Source: Clostridia bacterium
GTDB lineage: Bacteria; Bacillota; Clostridia; Oscillospirales; CAG-272
Assembly (NCBI GenBank): GCA_017648425.1
Contig: JAGCJD010000259.1
Coordinates: forward strand, 1-11,055
DNA: 11,055 nt
Direction of reading: 5' to 3'
Of this stretch, positions 6,398 through 11,055 are shown piece by piece. Every line of letters begins with the position of its first letter. Within the stretch, counting starts at the first letter, position 1. Both the position numbers and the translations under genes were made by a program. The notes beneath the pieces were generated by a model, which saw only the letters and a program-made list of their open reading frames with translations, had not been told where the DNA came from and made no database searches.

Positions 6398-6443
6398 GAA
6401 CTTAATAAATTTACAATAAATTTATATTTTTAAGGAGTAAATC

Positions 6444-7178
6444 ATGAGTAACAAGATCAGAGTTGTTGTTTGGAATGAATTCAGACACGAAAAGACCAAA
6501 GCACATGTAAAGGCAATCTATCCCGATGGCTTGCACGCAACTATCAAGAGCTTTCTTGATAAGAATGATGACATGGAGGTAACTCTTGCCGCGCTTGATG
6601 ATCCCGATCAGGGACTTCCCGACGAGTTGCTTGAAAATACAGATGTTCTTATCTGGTGGGGACACGCAGCTCACGGAGAGGTAAAGGACGAGCTCGTCGC
6701 TAAAATTCAGGACAGAGTTTATCTTGGAAAAATGGGACTTATCGCTCTCCATTCCGCGCATATGTCCAAACCCTTCCGCAACATAGTAGGAACTAACGGC
6801 TTCCTTTCATGGGGCAGAAATCAAAAAGAGGTGGTTTGGAACCTTCTTCCTCAGCACCCCATTTGCGCAGGTCTTCCCGATCACTTTGTGCTTGAAACCG
6901 AGGAGCTTTACAGCGAGCCCTTCTATGTTCCTCAGCCCGATGCTCTCATTTTCGGCTCTTGGTTTGAGGACGGATACATATTCCGCTCGGGACTTTGCTA
7001 TCTGAGAGGCGCAGGTAAGGTGTTCTACTTCCAGCCCGGTCACGAGGAATGCCCCTCTTACTACAACGAGTATGTTCAAAAGATAATTACAAACGGCGTT
7101 CGTTGGGCTGCTCCCGCAAACATCGGATTTGAGATCGTATGCTGCCCTCAGCTCAAAACAAAGGCAACAGAAGAATAA
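6444..7178 (+). CDS. ThuA-like protein (glutamine amidotransferase-like fold)
   Basis: This 244-residue cytoplasmic protein matches the ThuA (trehalose utilisation) family. Landmarks are VVVWNEFRHEK at 7-17 with IYPDGLH at 25-31, DVLIWWGHAAHGEV at 67-80, GLIALHSAHMSKPF at 98-111, EELYSEPFYVPQPDALIFGSW at 153-173, and GKVFYFQPGHE at 191-201. It fills the usual length of the family. ThuA proteins have a class-I glutamine-amidotransferase-like fold. Rhizobial ThuA acts in oxidation products of trehalose and related disaccharides, but the role of the clostridial form is not settled. AAGGAG (6432-6437) sits 6 bases before the ATG. The gene is monocistronic, is followed by a strong terminator, and is divergent from an AraC-type regulator, which suggests sugar-dependent control. 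No transporter or dehydrogenase partner is adjacent. Confidence 0.9.
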   Translation: MSNKIRVVVWNEFRHEKTKAHVKAIYPDGLHATIKSFLDKNDDMEVTLAALDDPDQGLPDELLENTDVLIWWGHAAHGEVKDELVAKIQDRVYLGKMGLIALHSAHMSKPFRNIVGTNGFLSWGRNQKEVVWNLLPQHPICAGLPDHFVLETEELYSEPFYVPQPDALIFGSWFEDGYIFRSGLCYLRGAGKVFYFQPGHEECPSYYNEYVQKIITNGVRWAAPANIGFEIVCCPQLKTKATEE

Positions 7179-7226
7179 AACGGCTGATCTTAAAGAATAC
7201 CCTCTTGATGTTTATGTAAAATCACT

Positions 7227-7265
7227 ATATAACCGAGAATTTTTGTTCTCGGTTATATTTTTTTT
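7227..7265 (+). terminator. Terminator of the ThuA-like gene
   Basis: A perfect 13-base stem, ATATAACCGAGAA (7227-7239) with TTCTCGGTTATAT (7246-7258), closes a six-base loop and runs straight into TTTTTTTT (7258-7265). It lies about 50 bases after the stop codon. It separates the ThuA transcript from the riboswitch unit. Confidence 0.95.
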
Positions 7266-7284
7266 AGATTATTTATTTTAGGTA

Positions 7285-7313
7285 TTGCAAATTACATTAT
7301 TTTGTGATAAAAT
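7285..7313 (+). promoter_or_regulatory. Promoter of the glycine riboswitch-symporter unit
   Basis: TTGCAA (7285-7290), a 17-base spacer and TAAAAT (7308-7313) with an extended TG (7305-7306) make a strong sigma-A promoter. The predicted transcription start is at about 7320, right at the first base of the leader RNA structure. This is the best promoter match in the window. Confidence 0.8.
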
Positions 7314-7319
7314 ATGTTG

Positions 7320-7455
7320 AACCGTTGAAGTTACTCGGAATTTGTCAAAAAGACCGATAACGGAGGGGCTCCGGAGAATCCCGATTTTCGGGTGCCGAAG
7401 GTGCAAGGCGAGAGCATTGTTTTCGCTGAATCTCTCAGGCAAAAGGACAGAGCTG
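7320..7455 (+). promoter_or_regulatory. Glycine riboswitch, single aptamer
   Basis: The conserved core of the gcvT/glycine aptamer is plain: GTGCCGAAGGTGCAA (7392-7406), a variable stem, then AATCTCTCAGGCAAAAGGAC (7429-7448) followed by AGAG. GAGA at 7374-7377 pairs with TCTC at 7431-7434 as P1, and CCCG/CGGG around 7380-7392 forms the short P2-P3 hairpin. There is only one aptamer. Upstream, CCGTT (7322-7326) pairs with AACGG (7359-7363) and TCGG (7335-7338) with CCGA (7354-7357), a short 'ghost' structure of the kind that replaces the missing partner aptamer in singlet glycine riboswitches. The downstream gene is a glycine/alanine symporter, a known regulon member. Control of transporters by such singlets has been reported as OFF, with glycine lowering expression; here that is inference. 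Confidence 0.93.
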
Positions 7456-7492
7456 TAAAATACGCATAGTAGCCGTATATGTCTGTTTTTTT
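7447..7492 (+). promoter_or_regulatory. Possible first terminator-like hairpin of the expression platform
   Basis: ACAGA (7447-7451) can pair with TCTGT (7482-7486), and ATACG (7460-7464) with CGTAT (7474-7478), followed by seven T residues (7486-7492). The 5' arm lies in the conserved 3' end of the aptamer, so aptamer folding and this hairpin would compete. It is weaker than the hairpin at 7493-7514, and its function is uncertain. Confidence 0.35.
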
Positions 7493-7530
7493 GCCGCTGA
7501 TAAATTTCAGCGGCTTTTATATTTTTATTT
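7493..7530 (+). terminator. Riboswitch-controlled intrinsic terminator
   Basis: GCCGCTGA (7493-7500) and TCAGCGGC (7507-7514) form a perfect GC-rich stem with loop TAAATT, followed by a T-rich run up to 7530. It lies between the aptamer and the symporter's ribosome binding site, where a transcription-attenuating platform belongs. AGCCG at 7471-7475 could pair with CGGCT at 7511-7515 as a partial antiterminator. Confidence 0.88.
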
Positions 7531-7542
7531 TAGGAGGCTTGT

Positions 7543-8994
7543 ATGCAAGCAATAACAAACTTTCTTATGGTTGTAGCACAGAATATAAATACATATCTGT
7601 CAAACTACATACTCATTTTCCTCTTGGTGGGTATAGGTCTTTTCTATACTATCAGGACAAAATTCGTTCAGGTTCGTTGCTTTGGCGAAGGAATGAAAAG
7701 AGTTTTTGGAAACATATCTCTCCGCGGCGGAAAGAGTAGCGGCGGACTTTCATCCTTCCAGGCATTGGCAACTGCCATAGCCGCACAGGTAGGTACGGGT
7801 AACATTGTCGGTGCCTGCGGCGCCATTCTCGTAGGTGGCCCCGGAGCAATATTTTGGATGTGGTTGATCGCGTTTTTCGGAATGGCTACGATCTACGCAG
7901 AGGCAACTCTCGCTCAGGAAACTAAGGTCGTAGGCGAGGACGGAAGCGTACAGGGCGGTCCCGTTTACTACATTCGTCAGGCATTTAAAGGAAAATTCGG
8001 CAAATTCCTCGCAGGCTTTTTCGCGGTAGCGACTATTCTCGCTCTCGGATTTATGGGAAGCATGGTTGAGTCAAACTCCATAGCTTCTGCTATAAACACT
8101 GCGATACCCGCAATTCCTCTTTGGGCTGTCGGAATCGTTTTGGCTGTCATTTGTGCTATAATCTTTATCGGTGGAATTCAGAGAATTGCATCGGTTGCTG
8201 AAAAAATAGTTCCCATAATGGCTATTATTTATCTCGTTATCGGCTTTATATTCTTGGGCTTTAACATTACAAAGGTTCCCCAGAGCTTTGCTCTTATATT
8301 CAAATATGCATTTGACGCAGATGCGATCATAGGCGGTGGAGTGGGCGCTATTATTGTTGCAATGACACAGGGCGCTAAAAGAGGTCTTTTCTCAAACGAA
8401 GCAGGTATGGGTTCAACTCCTCACGCACACGCTCAGGCAAAGGTGGAAAAGCCCCACGACCAGGGTGTTGCCGCTATGATAGGCTTGTTCATAGACACAT
8501 TTGTAGTACTTACTATAACTGCTCTCGTAGTTATTACCGCATTTTATACAGAGGGCGGAGCGCTCAGCACAAATGCGCTTTGGGCTGCCAACAATAAAAG
8601 CGGAGCTCTCACCAATACAAATCTTATGCAGTCGGCATTTGGCACACTGTTCGGCTCGACAGCAGGAAATATCCTCGTTGCAATATGCCTTATGTTCTTT
8701 GCATTCACAACGATCATCAGCTGGAATTTCTTTGGAAAGGTAAATGCTGAATATCTCTTTGGCAAAAAAGCAACCGTTGTGTATTCCGTTATTGCCGTTG
8801 CATTCATTTTCATCGGAACAGTTTTCCCCAACGCCTTGGTTTGGGAGCTTACCGATATGTTCAATAACCTCATGGTTATCCCCAACGCAATAGCTCTTGC
8901 CGCACTTTCGGGAATAGTAGTAAAGTGTGTCAAGGTCGGCACCGATGCAAAAAAAGCAAAAAAGGAAGCAAAAAAGCAGGATTCTGCTGAATAA
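7543..8994 (+). CDS. Alanine/glycine:cation symporter, AGCS family
   Basis: The 483-residue integral membrane protein imports alanine and/or glycine with Na+ (or H+). The family signature is clear: AAQVGTGNIVGACGAI at about 80-95, GGPGAIFWMW at 98-107, and QGGPVYYI at 137-144. A cytoplasmic-loop motif GLFSNEAGMGSTPHAHA lies at 281-297. About ten to eleven hydrophobic segments are spread along the chain, and the C-terminus is a Lys-rich tail (KKAKKEAKKQDSAE). Length is normal. AGGAGG (7532-7537) lies 5 bases before the ATG, just after the riboswitch terminator, so expression depends on terminator readthrough. The glycine riboswitch supports glycine as a physiological substrate. Family specificity between alanine and glycine cannot be resolved here. 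It is transcribed alone and closed by a strong terminator. Confidence 0.95.
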   Translation: MQAITNFLMVVAQNINTYLSNYILIFLLVGIGLFYTIRTKFVQVRCFGEGMKRVFGNISLRGGKSSGGLSSFQALATAIAAQVGTGNIVGACGAILVGGPGAIFWMWLIAFFGMATIYAEATLAQETKVVGEDGSVQGGPVYYIRQAFKGKFGKFLAGFFAVATILALGFMGSMVESNSIASAINTAIPAIPLWAVGIVLAVICAIIFIGGIQRIASVAEKIVPIMAIIYLVIGFIFLGFNITKVPQSFALIFKYAFDADAIIGGGVGAIIVAMTQGAKRGLFSNEAGMGSTPHAHAQAKVEKPHDQGVAAMIGLFIDTFVVLTITALVVITAFYTEGGALSTNALWAANNKSGALTNTNLMQSAFGTLFGSTAGNILVAICLMFFAFTTIISWNFFGKVNAEYLFGKKATVVYSVIAVAFIFIGTVFPNALVWELTDMFNNLMVIPNAIALAALSGIVVKCVKVGTDAKKAKKEAKKQDSAE

Positions 8995-9007
8995 GCATCA
9001 TTATATT

Positions 9008-9044
9008 AAAAAGGCTTGAGTTCAATAAACTCAAGCCTTTTTGT
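9008..9044. terminator. Bidirectional terminator shared by convergent genes
   Basis: AAAAAGGCTTGAGTT (9008-9022) and AACTCAAGCCTTTTT (9028-9042) form a perfect 15-base stem around CAATA. It ends in T runs on both strands, so it serves the symporter and the ECF S component together. The last codons and the TGA of the ECF gene lie inside the 3' arm. Confidence 0.93.
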
Positions 9045-9564
9045 TTGCCTTATATTTATCAATAGCCGCCATAACAGCAGGTATTAACAAAAGCTGAATT
9101 ATAATTCCAGGGATACCCGTTATCACAACGCCCGTAAAGACACCCGCAACGCTTATCGGCGAGCCCTTTATTCCAAGCAACAGCATCTGTACGGCGCATC
9201 TTATCACGCGTCCTGCGACCATTGAAATTATCAAAGCCTTATATACAGCCCAAACGCTCTGTCGCTTAGAGCGCCTATATATATATCCCGCAATTAACGC
9301 GTATGTCGCAAGCTCAAACGCTATTGAAATAGCCTCAGGATACATATTCGGTCTTGAAAAAACCAGCGAACGAAGCAACGGCAACACAAACGCCATACAC
9401 GCAGAATATTGCCAGCTACACAAAAACGCGCACAAAAACACGGGAATGTGCATAGGAAGCAACATACTTCCTATTTGCGGTATCTGCCCCGTAAGGAACG
9501 GCAAAGCCACTCCCATTGCCAAAAACATTGCAGCTAAGGTCAAATTTTTGGTATTACTTCTCAT
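9031..9564 (-). CDS. ECF transporter S component, substrate unknown
   Basis: This 177-residue protein has about six hydrophobic segments and the features of an energy-coupling-factor substrate-binding subunit. Its N-terminal helix contains LTLAAMFLAMGVALPF, with small residues spaced A12-x3-A16 as used to contact EcfT. Conserved-looking segments QIPQIGSMLLPMHIPVFLC (28-46), LPLLRSLVF (61-69) and AFELATYALIAGYIYRR (82-98) follow. Such S components bind a vitamin or cofactor precursor and share an EcfA-A'-T module encoded elsewhere; none is present here, so it is a group II type. I cannot name the ligand. Its ATG overlaps the stop codon of the DUF1893 gene by 4 bases (ATGA), which implies translational coupling; its own ribosome binding site is weak. 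It is the last gene of the three-gene unit. Confidence 0.87.
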   Translation of the reverse strand: MRSNTKNLTLAAMFLAMGVALPFLTGQIPQIGSMLLPMHIPVFLCAFLCSWQYSACMAFVLPLLRSLVFSRPNMYPEAISIAFELATYALIAGYIYRRSKRQSVWAVYKALIISMVAGRVIRCAVQMLLLGIKGSPISVAGVFTGVVITGIPGIIIQLLLIPAVMAAIDKYKANKKA

Positions 9565-9980
9565 ATACCCATCTCTTTCATTTTACAAAGGATCACACGG
9601 TAAGCCTCGTGTTGCTCGGATATTCCAAGCACCGCCTCCTCAAACGGGCATATGCCGTCACCTTTGCGGTTGATTATATTCTCCGTCAGCGTTCCGTATT
9701 CAACAAGAATACCATTCTCCATCAACAGTTCAAGCGCCGAACGACTGATAACGCGCGCATATATATGAGTAACGCCCAAAAGCAGATATAAAAATGCCGT
9801 TGCTCTGCCAACCACCTTGTCGGCGGCAGAAAAGCCCTTAATGTCAATACCTTGGGAATACATATCCACAAGAGGCTTTACTCCTCTTTGCTCTGAAAAT
9901 ATCTCCTTGCCGTCTTGGCATAAAACACAGGTATATTTACCTGTGTCAAGCAATTCCTTTGCTCTTGTAAGATCTCTCAT
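9561..9980 (-). CDS. DUF1893 family protein (deaminase-like fold)
   Basis: The 139-residue protein matches DUF1893, whose Thermotoga maritima member TM1506 has a cytidine-deaminase-like fold as I recall; no function is established. Visible family motifs are YTCVLCQDGKEIFSEQRGVKPL (16-37, split by the variable site), SAADKVVGRATAFL (51-64) and ENIINRKGDGICPFEEAV near 100-117. I see no complete zinc-deaminase pair (HxE with PCxxC), so classic deamination is doubtful. The frame is open upstream to 10070, but the ATG at 9978-9980 has GGAGA about 10 bases before it and overlaps the reductase stop codon as ATGA; the upstream extension lies inside the reductase gene. It sits between an Fe-S reductase and an importer, which suggests a role in handling an imported compound. 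Confidence 0.87.
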   Translation of the reverse strand: MRDLTRAKELLDTGKYTCVLCQDGKEIFSEQRGVKPLVDMYSQGIDIKGFSAADKVVGRATAFLYLLLGVTHIYARVISRSALELLMENGILVEYGTLTENIINRKGDGICPFEEAVLGISEQHEAYRVILCKMKEMGI

Positions 9981-11055
9981 TTGTTCAGCTTCTCCGCAAA
10001 GCTCATCATCATTTCGCTTATTTTTATACCCTGAGGGCATACCTCCTCGCAACAACGACAGCCAATACACGCAGACGGAAGCTTTCCCTCGTCAATATCC
10101 TTAATGTCAACAACGCCGTCAGTCATCACCTGCTCGTTGTAAACCTCAATAATGCGAGGAATATCGAGTTCCTGAGGGCAATGAGAGGTACAATATCCGC
10201 AAGAAGTGCACGGGAGCACATTTTTATTCGTCATAGCTCTGCCAATTCTGAAAAGAATATCCTTCTCGTTTTCCGAAAGTGGCTTTTCTTGCTCATATGT
10301 AGCAATGTTTTCGCTTAATTGCTCAAAATTCGACATACCCGAAAGAGTCATTACCACCTCGGGGATAGACTGAACAAACCTGAACGCCCATTCGGCATTA
10401 GTGGTGTCGGGGCGGAGTTCCCTGAGCTTTTTTTCATGCTGAGGCAACAAATTCACAAGCTTTCCTCCTCTAACGGGCTCCATTACCCAAACGGGAATTC
10501 CGTAAGAAGAAACAAGCTCGACCTTTTCCTTGGCATTTTGATATTCCCAATCAAGCCAATTTATCTGGAGCTGACAGAATTCCATATCCTTTCCGTAAGC
10601 CGACAAAAATCTTTTCATTGTGTCCATGTTTGCGTGAGCGGAAAATCCAAGGTGACGAATGCGTCCATTTTTCTTTTGCTCCATGAGATAATCGTAAATA
10701 CGATACTGAGGATCAAGATATTCATTTATATCGCTCTCGCAAACATTGTGGAACAGATAAAAATCAAAATAATCCACACGGCAACGCTTGAGCTGAGCCT
10801 CAAATATCTCCTCCACCTTGTTTATGTTGGCAAGATCAAATCCGGGAAATTTGGTAGCAAGGTAATAGCTGTTGCGTGGGTACTCGGAAAGCAGCTCTCC
10901 AATGACAGGCTCAGATTGTCCATTGTGATATATCCAAGCCGTATCAAAATAGTTGATACCCTTTTTTAATGCGTAATCTACCATTTTTCTTGTAGCTTCT
11001 TTATCTATCGAGCCATCCTCAAGCGTGGGAAAACGCATACAGCCCATTCCGAGCG
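9977..11055 (-). CDS. Aldo/keto reductase with C-terminal [4Fe-4S] ferredoxin domain, 5' partial
   Basis: The frame runs off the right edge; LG precedes the first visible Met, matching the usual KLGxGCMR start of these enzymes, so perhaps 15 or so residues are missing. Counting from the Met at 11047, the aldo/keto reductase tetrad is intact: D35, Y40 (FDTAWIYHNG), K66 (ATKFPG) and H100 (YLFHN). A helical linker leads to two [4Fe-4S] motifs, C280-C283-C286-C290-P and C327-C330-C333-C337-P, with an extra C332. It is probably a cytoplasmic NAD(P)H-dependent carbonyl reductase that can exchange electrons through its clusters; the substrate is unknown. Length is normal for this clostridial group. 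The stop codon overlaps the DUF1893 start (ATGA). The promoter lies outside the window. Confidence 0.93.
   Translation of the reverse strand, partial: LGMGCMRFPTLEDGSIDKEATRKMVDYALKKGINYFDTAWIYHNGQSEPVIGELLSEYPRNSYYLATKFPGFDLANINKVEEIFEAQLKRCRVDYFDFYLFHNVCESDINEYLDPQYRIYDYLMEQKKNGRIRHLGFSAHANMDTMKRFLSAYGKDMEFCQLQINWLDWEYQNAKEKVELVSSYGIPVWVMEPVRGGKLVNLLPQHEKKLRELRPDTTNAEWAFRFVQSIPEVVMTLSGMSNFEQLSENIATYEQEKPLSENEKDILFRIGRAMTNKNVLPCTSCGYCTSHCPQELDIPRIIEVYNEQVMTDGVVDIKDIDEGKLPSACIGCRCCEEVCPQGIKISEMMMSFAEKLNK

Noticed and set aside
10319..10969. Open frame of 216 codons on the plus strand antisense to the aldo/keto reductase
   Set aside because: The minus strand encodes an enzyme with all catalytic and Fe-S residues; the antisense product shows no recognisable domain and has no start signal.
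1..11055. Mobile element, CRISPR array or tRNA genes
   Set aside because: I found no transposase or integrase, no regularly spaced repeats, and no cloverleaf-like sequence by reading both strands; a dedicated scan was not possible.

Overview
The window looks like chromosomal DNA from a low-to-moderate GC, endospore-forming Firmicute of the class Clostridia. The main evidence is the 5' part of spoIIIAA at the left edge with a sigma-E-like promoter, a glycine riboswitch in front of an AGCS-family symporter, an ECF transporter S component, an Fe-S aldo/keto reductase, many Rho-independent terminators, and strong GGAGG ribosome binding sites. I cannot name the genus from sequence alone. I see no phage, insertion sequence, CRISPR array, rRNA or tRNA. 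It reads as ordinary core/accessory chromosome rather than a mobile island.

Layout from left to right. (1) Positions 1-503, minus: truncated spoIIIAA. (2) 807-2651, plus: a large single-pass membrane protein with a probable beta-propeller ectodomain, diverging from spoIIIAA and closed by two stacked hairpins shared with the next, convergent gene. (3) 2743-3726, minus: WYL-domain regulator, preceded by a 68-residue small membrane protein (3794-4000). (4) 4260-5381, minus: a secreted metallo-beta-lactamase-fold lipoprotein related to the ComEC hydrolase domain, directly downstream of an AraC-family regulator (5407-6312). (5) 6444-7178, plus: a ThuA-like protein, divergent from the AraC gene. 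(6) 7285-8994, plus: promoter, singlet-type glycine riboswitch, terminator and alanine/glycine:cation symporter. (7) 9031-11055, minus: a three-gene, translationally coupled unit of Fe-S aldo/keto reductase (5' end outside the window), DUF1893 protein and ECF S component.

How the parts work together. The symporter unit is a self-contained glycine-sensing uptake module. Its predicted start of transcription falls at the beginning of a short 5' 'ghost' helix of the aptamer. The AraC gene and the ThuA-like gene share a short AT-rich intergenic region. That region and the AraC leader carry two copies of TTAAGCAAAA exactly 21 bp apart, the geometry AraC-family proteins use, which suggests the regulator controls both directions. 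The lipoprotein probably sits in the same transcript as the AraC gene. The right-hand unit links a redox enzyme, a deaminase-fold protein of unknown function and a vitamin-type importer through two successive 4-base ATGA overlaps. It may be a small-molecule salvage pathway, but the substrate is not visible.

Nothing here is an obvious new defence or mobile system. The items most worth checking are the riboswitch expression platform, the AraC operator repeat, the coupled AKR-DUF1893-ECF unit, the Cys-rich run in the lipoprotein hydrolase, and the small membrane protein.
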